In this document: positions 32,486 to 44,900 of the stretch, piece by piece | Layout of the letters: each line of letters starts with the position of its first letter | Position numbering within the stretch: the stretch's first letter is position 1 | NCBI GenBank assembly: GCA_009193035.1 | Contig: SWDT01000041.1 | Coordinates: 186,001 to 250,000 of the forward strand | Length of the DNA: 64,000 nucleotides | Source: Halicephalobus mephisto | Lineage: Eukaryota > Nematoda > Chromadorea > Rhabditida > Panagrolaimidae | Reading direction: 5' to 3' | Notes under the pieces: model-generated | The model's input: only the letters and a program-made list of their open reading frames with translations | Databases searched by the model: none | What the model was told of the DNA's origin: nothing | Made by a program: the position numbers and the translations under genes

Positions 32486-33334
32486 TCATTTTTTAAAAGA
32501 CCGAACAATTGGATAAATCTGATTGAATGCTTCCGAAATCGCTTCTCTTGTTTTAGCACCAGTTATGACAATTTTTCCAGACACAAAAATCAAAAGCACA
32601 ACTCTAGGTTTCACCATTCTGTAGATTAATCCAGGAAATAATTCCGGTTCATAACTACTGAATTGCGTATGAGTAACACATAGACCTTCTAGTTGAATAG
32701 CAAAATGAACATCAACTGATCCAACTAAATTCTGAATTTTAAAATCAGAAAATTTAACATTAAAACCAAGTTTTTGAATAATTCTTGCATACTTCCTTGC
32801 GGCCAATCTACTTGCATCTTCCGATTTAGCTCCAGTAACGACCATTTTTCCACTGTTAAATATCAAAGCAGTAGTCCGCGGTTCTCTAATCCTCATAACA
32901 ACAGCACTGAATCTTTTCGGATTGTATTCTGCGTTTCTAGCATGCATTGCTATTTTCTTCAAATCCAAAATTGTTCCTAAAAATTTCCTTACATTACTTC
33001 TATAAAACCGAAATAACCTTACCTACAGTACAAGTAGAAACAATATTCTGAATAATCGGGGCTGGAACGTTACTTGTCTGCTTCGGACCTTGAGGAACAT
33101 AAAGCGGAATAGTCGATTGCATATTCTGCTGAATCATTGGTTGTCTTGATTCCATATATGAATTTGACGGTTCTTCTTCAACATGACTATTCGTCAACGG
33201 CGATTGTGGAATATCCAACGACATCGACATTGGTTGTTGCGGATACTCATTGTAATAGTTCTGCGATCCCGAACCTAAAATCACAAATAACAATTATAAT
33301 CCAATTTTAACTTGCCTTGTTTGTAGTTGAACAT
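32486..33334 (-). CDS. tbp-1: TATA-box binding protein (TBP)
   Basis: Minus-strand exons 33334-33316, 33274-33023 and 32976-32486 join in phase to 253 residues. TBP is the DNA-bending core of TFIID and is also used by Pol I and Pol III factors. The N-terminal part ([20 protein letters not shown] onward) is Gln/Pro/Ser-rich. The saddle begins at [12 protein letters not shown]. It shows [30 protein letters not shown] and [10 protein letters not shown] in repeat 1, and [28 protein letters not shown] and [10 protein letters not shown] in repeat 2. Length and order match the family. Intron 1 has a GC donor (CAAG|GCAAGT). A trans-splice-like acceptor (AATTTTAG|GAATTTGG) lies about 30 bp before the ATG. 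It sits about 140 bp behind the GATAD1-like gene, suggesting operon transcription. Confidence 0.96.
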
Positions 33335-33473
33335 TGTTGATTCTTCAGATTATCCAAATTCCTAAAATTAAAAAACTTAAAAATTCAAAAAATTCAAAAA
33401 TTAAAGATAAAAATCGGACAAAAACCGATAATTTCAATATTAAAATTTTTCTTTTTTTATATACAAAAATAAA

Positions 33474-36303
33474 TTAAACAATTGAATCTTTGGTTTGTCT
33501 TCCAGCTCGAAGAACTTGTTTAACAACCAAGAATCCAGATTTATTCCTTGTAAATGCTTCACGTCTTTCAATCCAAAATTTGGAAGGTCTTCTGGGCATT
33601 CTTGTTAATTCTTCTTCTGGTCTTCTTGCTTCCATATCTCTCCTTCTTTTAGAATTCAGGAATCTGATGTGTTTTCTTATTACTTGTCGATACTAAAAAT
33701 TTAAAATTAATTCAAATTTAAAAAATTAAAAAATTACCTGTTTGAAAACAAATTTCCGAATTGTTGGTTCATCTTGGAATTCCAATATTTTCGGTCTATG
33801 ACATTCAAAAGTCAAATTTTCCAAAGGATGCAGCTGTTCATCACAGTAAGCTCTTTCGTAATTTTCCGGATCGAACAGAGTACCATCAGATAGCTAAAAA
33901 TTAAAAGTCATCAATTTTTAATATTTTAAAAATCCCTTCAGCAATCTTGAAAAATCAAACAACAGCTTTGGGTACTTTTTATTCTCATGGATTTCTCGTA
34001 TCATCAAAGTTGACAATTAGAAACCAAAATTTCTAATTTTTCGTTAAAATAAAACTCGGAAAAATTTAAAATACAATTTTTAATAAAATTTAAAATACAA
34101 TTTTTTAAAAAATTTAGAAACTGTATCGTAACACGAAAAATTTGAGATTCTTATTGTCCGAATTCAAAGTTGATTGTCAAAGTTCGAATTCGAAATTTTG
34201 AATTTCCAAGTTAAAACAAAATCCAAATTTTCCGTTTCGAAAAATGCATATATCGAATTTTATCAATCCAGATCAGACAATTTTTCAAAATAGAAAAAAT
34301 TCAGTTTTTTAACAAGAAAAATCCAAATTTCTAAACTTAAATTAAAAAATCCAATTTTTACTTATTTCAATCATCCCTAAAATTTAACAAATCCATATAA
34401 GCAATCAGTATAAAACTTACGAAAATCCTCTATCTTGATCTCTAACAACCTTTCAGAGATAAAATAAAATAAAATAACATCGGTTAATGACCAAAATCGA
34501 AAAATTAAAAAAAATAAAAAATCAAACACAAATCTATCAAAAAATTCAAAAAAAACAAGACAAAATTTTTCTCGAGAGTTATACCAGCGCGAGTTGATTG
34601 TCCAAAAATATATGAAAACAGTTTTTTCTCGAAATTTGCTTAATTTCACAAAAATCGTCTTTTTACACCAGTATCTTGACTAAATGGATTAATTTAATAT
34701 ATAAATCAAGTAACTAAGAAAATTGATATAAAAACAACTTCAAAATTGGAGGAAACTAAGAGTACATAATTCAAAAAATAAACTATTATTTAATGTATTT
34801 TTACTTTTTTAGGGTAATTTTCTTAGTTATTGAAGTATCTTCAAATAATAATCAAGTAACTAAGAAAGTTGATATAAAAACAATCCTAAAAATTAACTAA
34901 AATCAAAGATAACAATTCCAGGAGATCAACCGTCATTCAATCAATTTTTACTTTTTCAGAGTAATTTTCTTAGTTATTAAAGTACCCTAAAGTAGTAATC
35001 AATTAACTAAGAAAATTGATATAAAAACAATCCCGAAAATTAACCAAAATCAATGAAAAATAACAATTTCAAGAGATCAACCGTCATTCAATCAATTTTT
35101 ACTTTTTCAGAGTAATTTTCTTGGTTATTGAAATATCTTTAAATAATAGTCAAGTAACTAAGAAAGTTGATATAAAAACAATCCCGAAAATCAACCAAAA
35201 TCAAAGATAACAATCCCAGAAGATCAACTATCATATAACCCCAAAAAACCTACCCCTGTTTTCGTCGAATTTTTACTTCTTTCTTCATTTTTCTTCTTCA
35301 ACCAAATCAAACTTGCATATTCTTTCGTATTTTCATCCACATAAATATTACTTATTTGTGCAAAAGTAAGAAGACATGTTTTTCTACTTTTCACTCCAAC
35401 AATATCTCCTAAAAAAATTAAAATTAAAATTAAAATTAAAATTAAAATTAAAATTAAAATTAAAATTAAAATTAAAATTAAAATTAAAATTAAAATTAAA
35501 ATCAAAATTAAAATTAAAATTAAAATCAAAATTAAAATTAAAATTAAAATTAAAATTAAATTTTTAGGCCAACCTCTAACAACGACGTAATCCTTGATAG
35601 TACCTCGTTTTTTCGGACTTAAACGATCTATTTGGGGCAGTAATTTTGGATTAACTACTTCATGTTTGATATTTTTGTGGTTACTGTAGGTCCTGTAGAA
35701 ACTATCTAAAAATTTTTTCGAAGGAAAAAGTGGTTTTTCTTTCGTCAAATTTGATTCTACTTGTCTTCTGTAAGAAATCGAATCGTAATCAGAAAGCCAT
35801 TTTTCGGCCCATGTAAATGTTTCTACAATTTTACCGTAGTAAATTTCGTAATTAATTTTTCCCGATTTCCATTCATTAAACAAATCACTTATGTACTTCC
35901 AGAAGGATTCTGAATCCTTAAAATCCAAATTTTTCGAATTTTTTTCAATTATTTTTTCCACCATTTTCACGCCTTCTGGAGATAACTTTTCTATTTTGTC
36001 ACAAGCAGTGGATTCAGATTCTTCTTCTGTAGTAGCAGAATCTGAATCCGAACTAGAATCTAATTCCGCCGTTAATTCCGCAAATTCCCCATAATTAGAT
36101 ACTTCTTCATCGTCAGAATCCGATTCTATGTATTCTTCCACATCAGCCGCCATAGTTTTCGCCAATCCAACATAGTCTATCGGACTGTTCGATCTATATC
36201 CATCCAATTCATTCCTTTCATCTTCCATTTCTTGTTCATCATCACCTTCTATCGCTTCTTCCTCCATCGAATACCGTTCCTCAGGGGATATCCTTTCATC
36301 CAT
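33474..36303 (-). CDS. GATAD1-like protein with BAH-like C-terminal region
   Basis: Minus-strand exons 36303-35574, 35408-35254, 33893-33738 and 33692-33474 join in phase to 419 residues. Residues 1-115 are very acidic. 120-240 is a charged helical region (FWKYISDLFNEWKSGKINYE). From about 240, RGDIVGVKSR, TFAQISNIYVDE, ASLIWL, FDPENYERAYCDEQLHPLEN and LTFECHRP match, in order and spacing, the GDVVSL...YAQIRGF...LTWL...FDP.SY...LEFVCHAP pattern I recall for human GATAD1. GATAD1 is a chromatin reader-associated protein. The tail is Arg-rich (SKRRRDMEARRPEEE). No GATA zinc finger is visible. The homology is from memory of the pattern, so moderate. Intron 1 holds a TAAAAT microsatellite that creates a false poly-Leu/Ile frame. 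It is probably the first or middle gene of an operon with tbp-1. Confidence 0.72.
34700..35215. repeat. tandem repeat in intron 2 of the GATAD1-like gene
   Basis: Four units of about 145 bp share CAAGTAACTAAGAAAATTGA, TATAAAAACAATCCCGAAAA and TTTTTACTTTTTCAGAGTAA. They are noncoding. Confidence 0.75.
35410..35562. repeat. hexanucleotide microsatellite
   Basis: About 25 copies of AATTAA-type hexamers (AAAATT)n with a few C substitutions, in intron 1 of the GATAD1-like gene. It is translatable in two frames, giving artefactual LILILI and LKLKLK peptides. Confidence 0.95.
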
Positions 36304-36646
36304 CTAAAATCCAATTAAAAAATCTCCAAAAAAAACAAAAATCAAAAAAAGTAAAAAAAAATAAAATTAAACTTAAAAAAAAATAAAAATTAAATTTCTT
36401 TAAAAAATTAAAAAAATAAAATAAAATTCCTTTAAAAATAAAAAATAAATAAAAATTAAATTTCTTTAAAAATAAAAAGAAAAATAAAATAAAATTTCTT
36501 TAAAAATTTAAAAAAAAATAAAATTTCTTTAAAAAATTTAAAAAAATAAAATTAAATTTTTAAAAATATCAAACAGTTTAAGAACTGATATATCAACATC
36601 CATCAATTATAATTACAGTATTTTTTTACAGAATACTCATCAATTT
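36304..36646. other. intercistronic region between the helicase and GATAD1-like genes
   Basis: A/T-rich with repeats of TTTAAAAATAAAAAAT type. The 343-bp gap is larger than the classic 100-bp nematode operon spacing but still compatible with one. No promoter-like GC-rich island is seen. Confidence 0.4.
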
Positions 36647-39600
36647 TCAAAAAAGTTCTTCATCAAAAGTTTCTTCTAAATCGACATTTTGGATTTCATT
36701 CAAAAAATTTTCGGGTTTTCCTTCGGCATTTAGCATTTCTGAATATTCTCTGAAAGGTGTTGGAAAAAATAAATTTTCAATTACTGATTTCCATTTTTTA
36801 AAAGTCGATTTTTTTGAAGAATTTAAAAAATCCGTTTTCAGAGAAAAAACGACTTTTCCGGGTGAGATTATCGGAAGAACGGCCCCTTTCCAAGCTATGA
36901 ACTTTCCCAAAATGTGGTTGCATTTTTTTTCGTTTATTTTTTTTTTGCAACAAATCTAAAATTTTATTTTATAAATTTTTTAAATTTATAAAACTTACAG
37001 TTCCCAAAAGTCCAGCCCCTTTTTTACAGTATTCCTTTTCTCTTTCATCCAATTCTATCACATCCACTTTTTTCCAAATATCCGGATCAGCAACCACATA
37101 ATGTCCGTGGAACAATCTGATGCATTCACTGCCGGTAATACACGCGTTACAGTCTCTGAAATTTCATCGTAAAAAATATTCATACTAAAAAATTTCGAAT
37201 TTTCTAAAATCATATTTTTATAAAACTTCAAAATTTTTTAATTTTCTAAAATCCTAAATTTTTAATTTTTATAAAATTTAAAAAATCTAAAATTTTTTAT
37301 TTTTATAAATTTCCTAAAATTTTTAATTTTTATAAAACTCCAAAAATTTAAATTTCTACAAATTTCCAAAAATATTCAAGTTTTAAAATTCTTAAAAATT
37401 CCAAAAACTACTAAATTTGGAAAATTTTTTTATTTAGAAATTGTTTAATAATTCCAAAACTTACTTGCAATATATACCGTAATCAGCGTACTTCGGGACC
37501 AGTTTTTCCTTCAATGCTTTTTTCTTTTTCCATTCTTCGATTCTTGTTAAATTTACTTTTTTAATATTTTTTTGAATCAATTCAGTGACGTCATGTTCTG
37601 TCATTTTCGAAAATTCATCATGAGCAATTTCCATAAATTCGACCAAATATTTGTTTAATTTTTCTTTTTCGGCTAATTTCGAATCAGAAGTTAACAAAAA
37701 ACATTTACTTTCAATTTCCCTCGCCCTTCCTTTTCTTTGAACATGTGCAATTTCGTCCGTCACAAGGTCGTATTTTATCACCAGATTGCATTTCTCAATA
37801 TCCAGTCCTTCGTCCGCTACAGTAGTACCACACAAAATCTGTGTTTTACCTGATTTGAAATTTTTTAAAACTTCTTTTTGTTCATTAATTGTTTGTCCGC
37901 CTTCATTTTTGGTCGAATTAGAGCCAGTTATGTACGATACTTCCTTGTTACAGTACTTCGAAATAACTTCACTGCCTATTTTACAGTAATTTTTTTGAGC
38001 CATAAAAATAATAATTCTACTATTTGGTTCCTTTTTTAGTTGAAAATTAATAATTTCTATTAATTTTTCGAAAATTGCACAATTTTCAATTCCCAATTTT
38101 AAAATTTCAGAAATAATTTCGAAAACTTTTTTTTCGTTAACAGTGCCTTCTGAATCCCCCAAGCCCTCCAGATAAAACTTGGCCGTTTCATGAGCCGGGA
38201 ATACTGTAGCACACTTGAGGGTCCAAAAAACAATTTCCAAAATTTTCAAACAAAATCTTGCATTTTTTAAGGATTCGGACGAAAGAGGAATTTTCGGAAG
38301 AATGTTCTCAGCACAATTCGTCACCCATCCAATGTACGATATTAATGAAATTTCGCAATGATTTTCAAAAAGAATTTTTTCATTAATTCCAGAAATACCT
38401 TCAATTTTCCTTATGGCATTTTCCAAATACTTCACCAGCTCCATCAAGTGCCTTCTGAATCCAGCTATTTCGTCATTTGCCGGAATGTAAACAATTTCAT
38501 CGTCAGTATTTGACGTGTGAGCCTTCAATTCATCCAGATGATTCACCGTTCTTGAAATAGTTTCTGCATCCATGTTAGCACAGATCCCGATCATGTGATT
38601 TTTTATTTCCTCAATATTTTTCGTTTTAGAAGTTCCCAAAGAAGCCGTCATCGAGACCACCTGAGGCATTCTTTGAACCGCAGTGACTCCGTTACCGTAT
38701 TTTTCGTGTCGAAAAATATCCATTAATTCTAAAAATTAAAATTATTTAAAAATTATTTTTATTACTTTACCGTTAAAAGGATGTTTTTTGCCCGTATGAT
38801 GAGCTTCATCAAGAACAAGCAAAGTAAACTTCTTCAAAGGAACAAAGTCACTATCTTCCGGATCATGTTCATCTGGATTAGCGGCATTTCTAAAACAAAA
38901 TTTTAAAAATCACTATTATTCCAAAGATTATCAACAATTTTAAATTGTTATTTTTTAAAATTACTAACATTTTTAAAAATTACCAAAATTTCAAGAATAA
39001 TTGATATTTTTAAAATTATCAAAATTTCGAAAAAAATATTTTTTTAATTATTGAAATTTCGAAAATAATTGATATTTTTAAAATTATTGAAATTTCAAAA
39101 ATAATTAATATTTTTTGAATTATCAAAATTTCAAAAATAATTAATATTTTTTAATTTTCAAAATTTCGAAAATAATTAATATTTTTTAAAATTATTAACT
39201 TACACTAGCATTTTCGCAGTCATGACAAAAACATCAGCTTCTTTCAGAGTGGTTAGGTTTAGGTACTCTGTAGTTGCTCCTCTGAAGTCCTTCGATTTCA
39301 TCATGCTGCTCAGATAAGTATCAATCATATTTTTATGTTGATCAACCAATGGACCAGTAGGAACGATGAAAGCCACTTTTGGATTTCTGCCGTTTTTTCT
39401 CATCTGAATAATATGATCCCTAATAACATAGATTGCTACAATTGTTTTTCCAGAACCCGTTGGAGCACAAATGACAGTATTTTTCCCATTGATAGCCGGT
39501 TCAGCAAGTTCATACTGATATCCCCGAAGATTCAACGGAGGATCTAGAACGAAAAAATTAAAATAATTTTAAAAATATTAGAAAAATAAAAAACTTCATA

Positions 39601-41204
39601 CATTAAAGTAATTTAAAAAATCAAAAGTAATAAAATTAAAAATAATTAAAATTAAAGTAATTTTTAAAAGTTAAAATTAATTATATTTAAAATAATTAAA
39701 ATTATTGAAATTTAAAAATTTTTAAATGGTTTTAAAAATATCGAAAATTTTTAAAAACTGAAAATATTTTAAATAATAAAATAAAAATAATTAAAACCGA
39801 CTTTTTGTGACTCGATGGAAAAGCGGAGCAATGTGATATTTAGGGATGTAGTCGAACAAGACGTTAACTGCATAAGGACTCTCGATATCCGGATCCATAA
39901 TCCGGTCAATGGCGTCTTTCAAATTATCGTATTGATCGACAATGTGGAAAATTCCATCACGATCTTCAAAAATATTTCGAATATAGAACATTTCAAATTC
40001 TGGAAATAACTTCTCAATGGCATATCGCGCTTCGTCACTGCACTTCAAAATGGCATACATCAGATGATACGTACTGGAATCATACATGATACAAATCGTC
40101 CGGATAATCAAAGATTTAGCGTAATTCTCGGCTAAAAATTAATAAATAAAATAATTTGAAAATTAATAAATAAAATACTTTTAAAAATTAATAAATAAAA
40201 TACTTTTAAAAATTAATAAATAAAATACTTTTAAAAATTAATAAATAAAATACTTTTAAAAATTAATAAATACTTTTAAAATTGATGAGTAAAATAGTTT
40301 TAAAAACTTATATGTGAAATGTTTTTAAAATTGATATATGAAATTTTCGTGAAATTTAGTAAATTCTTAAAAAAAAGTAAAATTTTAAGATTTGAAAAAA
40401 TTAAAAATTGAAAAACTTACAAATTTCGCCTGATTTCCAGCGTTCGAGGACCTGTCCGTACTCCCGTCTCAGAGCAAAGGAGTACTTACTCAAGTATTCC
40501 ACGACCTTCTGGAGATCGAAATGAGGCATCAAGGCATCCATGGCGTTCAGGAATCTTCCGAAAAGATGAAATGATTCTTTTTCCCATTCGTCGATAGAGA
40601 AAATTGCATAAAGTTCGTTGTCCACTGAAACAAAACAAAATTTTCATAAAAAACTCAAAATCAATAAATAGAAATTTCATGATCCATGTATCAAAAAATA
40701 AAAAATTTCAATAAATTCATATATGAAAAATTCGAAATTTATATATCAAAAATAAGAAATTTAAAACTCATAAAAAGTGTAAAAATCTATATATAAAAGT
40801 TTCATATATGGAACTGAAAATTCATAAATCAGAAAACTGAAATTTCGAAAAATTCATATATGAAAAATTCGAAATTTATATATCAAAAATAAAAAACTTT
40901 ATACATAAAAATTTCGCTTACCTTCTTTAAAATAATCCAGCAATCTCAAATACAAAATTTCGTTTTTTTCGGAGCCGAGTAACGCTTCGTAGAATTCAGA
41001 AGCGGCAGATTCAGGATCGTTTCCTCTTTTTTCGATATAAGAATCGACTTCAGAAGGACTCAGAAGTTCATCAAACAGATGCCAGTATTTGCCATCGAAG
41101 GAAAACCTGTCGATTATTTCGGTTTTGAACAGGTTTACGAAGTTCAAACTGACATTTTTTGGAAGTTGCTCCAGAATCCGCTTCTTCGGAAACGAAACCG
41201 CCAT
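36647..41204 (-). CDS. Dicer-related / RIG-I-like RNA helicase (DRH type)
   Basis: Minus-strand exons 41204-40922, 40624-40421, 40131-39802, 39543-39204, 38889-38771, 38728-37465, 37155-36999 and 36955-36647 join in phase to 1001 residues. The donor of exon 3 (AAAA|GTCGGT) is weak; the others are good. Residues 1-260 are helical, in the place of the tandem N-terminal CARD-like domains. The helicase has APTGSGKT (299-306), PTGPLVDQH, DEAH (413-416), SMTASLGT, IIIFMAQK, GTTVADEGLDIEKC and QRKGRARE. The C-terminal zinc domain has CKDC (846-849) and a second Cys set at 901/902 and 911, with VVADPD and VVFSLKTD strands. Nematode DRH proteins bind dsRNA and work in RNAi, antiviral sensing or with RNA-dependent RNA polymerases to make 22G small RNAs. 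I cannot decide between DRH-1/2 and DRH-3. Confidence 0.92.
40135..40275. repeat. 25-bp tandem repeat in a helicase intron
   Basis: Five to six copies of AATTAATAAATAAAATACTT then TTAAA. The next intron, 40625-40921, instead has TTCATATATGAAAAATTCGA and TTATATATCAAAAAT motifs. Confidence 0.8.
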
Positions 41205-41911
41205 GTTGAAAACAAAAAATAATTTCAAAATTACCCGTAAATTTCACAGGATTTTCCGGAATTTTAAATTACCTCATGTAAATAAAAAAGTTTAAAAAAG
41301 TTAAAAAATAAATTTTTGCAGAAATTCGAAAAGGAAAATTTGAAAGATGACGCAGATCGGCGTCGGACACAACGCCAAGGCGCGAAAATTTCTGAAAATT
41401 TCCATATAAAAATTTTTCTTAATTTAAAAATTAAATTACACATTTTTAATAAACTTTTTAAGAGATATTTTACACTAATATGGCAGATTTTAATTAAAAA
41501 GAGAAAATTTGACCGAGTTTTGAATGGTTGTTTTAAAATTAAAAATATGCAAATTTTAGGATTTTTTGAATTTAAAAAAGTCATTAATTTCCTTATTATA
41601 AAACAATACAATTAATACAATTAATATAATTAATACAATTATTTAAAATAATTCAATTTTAGGCTGGAAATAAAAAATAAAAAATATTTTTAATTTTAAT
41701 TTTTTTATTTTTCTGTATATTTAATTTGTTTACTTTTGTAAAATTATTTTTTATATATTTTTTAAAGTTTGAAATTGCTTTATTTTTTGAATTTAAAAAT
41801 TAGCGCTTTCGAAATGTTGGACGAAAAAGTAAAAAAAGGTCTCGAAGCGAAAATCGACCACTTCTGCCGCTTATTTTTCGGGTTTTCGGAACTAACCTCT
41901 AGAAGTCTCGA
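41205..41911. promoter_or_regulatory. shared upstream region of the divergent helicase and BRE1-like genes
   Basis: About 700 bp separate the two divergent start codons. It includes a short GC-richer piece (GACGCAGATCGGCGTCGGAC at 41347) containing GACGC and GGCGTC arms, then A/T-rich DNA. It is likely to hold both promoters. No defined motif is claimed. Confidence 0.45.
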
Positions 41912-44900
41912 ATGTCCGATAACAGCGACAGATCGGATTTTGAAAGATCTGGATCGGAATCCGCCACTTCTGATTCAGAATACAGTTCAGCATTCACCAG
42001 CGAAGAAGACGAGAGCGAGACTGAAACGCCTGTCGCTGATTCTCCAGAAGAGGACAAAAAAACCCGGCCCTCTGTCAATGCTATCATTGGAAACTTTAAA
42101 GTGAGTTTTATTCTTATTTGCTCTATATATTTAACATATGAAAATCCTTTCACATTTCCGATATATAAATTATTTCAAAATATTTAATATACGAAAATCC
42201 TTTCACACTTTCGATATATAAATTATTTCAAAATATTTAATATATAAAAATCCTTTCACATTTTCGATATATAAATTATTTCAAAATATTAAATATATGA
42301 AAATCCTTTCACATTTTTGATGTATAAAGCATTTAAAATCCTCAGTATATTTAACTCCCATTTTCGATATGTAAGTTGTTTTTAAATCTTCAATATGTGG
42401 AATTTATGTTTCGATGTTTAAAACATATTTTAGATCTAAGATATACTAAATTTACGTTATATCTCCGATACATGGAATTATTTTTGAATTTCCTATGAAC
42501 GAAATTAGTTTTATTCCGAATGTATGGAACTTTTTTATATCATGAGTATATGAAGTTAACTTTTATTTTTAATGTCTCAAATTATGTTTTTTACGGAATT
42601 GTTTTCTGCACTCAACATTGGAAATCTTTTCAGAATGTACCTCCACTAGCAGATGTCTTCGCTACAAGGAAATCCTTGAGGAAACCGTTTGTCAAGAAAC
42701 GAAGACAAGTCCAAAAATACAATGAAGAATTAAAACAACGAGTGTTTGAAACAGAAAAACTCAGGAATCGTCTAGCAGCAGCTTTGACGGCTTTGTTAAC
42801 GGTAAGTTTTCAGTTAAAAATTTGTTTAAAAATGTTTTTAGTTAAATGATCAAGAGCGTTTCTTTTATGAAATCATCGGACTTGGCGATGTCGGTCTGCC
42901 TCCTGAACCTGATCTCAAATTTCTACTGAAAATCCCAAGTCGAGACACGGAGAAGTCCGTCAAAGCCATTGATAGAGTTTTTACCGTTGTGGAATCCTGT
43001 CATAAGTCCTTAGAAGATGCCAAAATTGAGAGATGCCGAATGCTGGTGGTTTTTATTAGGAAAGTTCTGCCTGAAGTTGGACAAGTCCTCGATGATCTCG
43101 CCAGGAGATATCCAGAAAAATGTAAGTTAATTCTAAATTTTAAATTTAATTTTAAATTTTAGTACAACCAATTCTGGATTTGTGTCCTGCTGATACTGTA
43201 CCGGAAGTTGTTTCTGATGAGGAAATGGTTAGATTGATTAGTGAATTGAATGTTCAATTTCAAAATGATTTGGCCAGGCTTCGGCAACTTCAAGACAGAT
43301 ATCCGAGGTTGAAGTTGAAAGATGAAAGAAAATTGGAATCCATGAGTGAAGTAATTCAAAAATACAAAAGGATGATGAACAGACTAAGCAAGATTGCCAA
43401 AGATTTCCTAGATCCGACCAGATTTCAAAACTATGTAAAACAAAAAAATCCTGCAAAAGTATGTTTTTTATTTTTTGAACTGTCTAAAAAATAATTTAGG
43501 ATTTTTTCTGTGATGAAGAGAAACATAAACTTTTCAAAAAACAGCAGAAATTTAAGGATAAAAAATCCGATTTGCAAGAATACATAGATGACAGCTTTAT
43601 GGATGTTTCTGTGATGGAAAAAAAGATTTTCAGAATCAAAGCTCTTGTAGAAAAATACAGAAAGGAACAACTTATATTAAATAAAGGAGTCGATGAAGAA
43701 GGAAATCAAATTGTAAAAATTCCACAAGAATATGTAAGTTATTTTTTTAAAGTTTTATTTTTTTTAAAGTTTTTGAAAATTTTTTCTAGATTGATTAGTG
43801 TTTATTTTGGGACTTTTAGTAATTTCTCACTTTTTTTTGGGTTTTTTAAAATTCTATCTTCTTTAAATTTAAATTTTTCTAGATTTGTTTGTTTTAATTT
43901 TTTTGAATTTCTTTTTTCTGGATTTTTAAAAATTCTTTTTTAAATCTAAAATTGTTTATTTTCTTAATTTTTTGGTTTTTTTTTAAATTTTGTTTTTAGT
44001 TGGATAGATTGAAAGAAGAGATAATTACTACTCAACGACATACGAAAGAACTTGAAGAAGAATTGAGAAGAGTGAAAGATCAAGGAAACGAATTGGAAAA
44101 GGAAAGACAAAGATTGGAGGATGAACTTACTGGAATTCAAGAAGACAGTAATAATACTGCTGAAGCGGCAATTAATGATACTCAAATAGCTCAAACAGCG
44201 TTGGATATTAAAATTTTAAGAAGAGAATACACAAGAATGGGGGAATTGGAAAAAGTGTATTCTGATACGGCGAAGGAACTTGAACAACATATGGCATCTG
44301 AAGAAAGGGAATTTGAAACGAGAGTAGAACAGATTTTAGCTGATCAAAAAGAAGAATTAAGTTTGTTACAACAGAAAAATACAGAACTTGCAAGAGAACT
44401 AGAAGCTTTACCGCCTTTTCCGGATTCTGTGGAAGTTTTTAATGAAACAGTAACGAAACATGTTGAATATGGTGAAAAATTAAAATTAGAAATGAATAAG
44501 CATATTGAAAAAAGTGAAAAACAAGAAGTAGAACTTGATCAAGTAAGGTTTTGGAAAATTGATAATTAATAAATGTTTTTTTAGTTGGAAGAATTGCTCG
44601 ATGAATGTACGGCAGACTATGAAAATCATATAAGAATTGATTTTCATGAACCGTTGTTGAAGGATATTAGGAAAGGATATACGGAATTGAATGAAGATAC
44701 GTCAGATTTTTTGTTGGAACAAACTAATATGAAAGTTGAAGAACATTTGGAAAATTTGCTATATATTCCGGAAGAGGAAAGAGAACAACATATGGAAGAA
44801 ATAAACGCTCAAAATGAAAGACTATATATGGAAGTGACGAAAATGAATGAAACGTTGATTTTTTTGGATGAAGCTAATCAAGATGATAAAAGAAAGTTTT

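Noticed and set aside
35376..35567. Poly-LK and poly-LI proteins
   Set aside because: Pure translation of the (AAAATT)n microsatellite lying in an intron.
42842..43458. Separate gene upstream of the BRE1-like RING part
   Set aside because: All junctions from 41912 to 45813 keep phase and the introns are short, so one gene is simpler.
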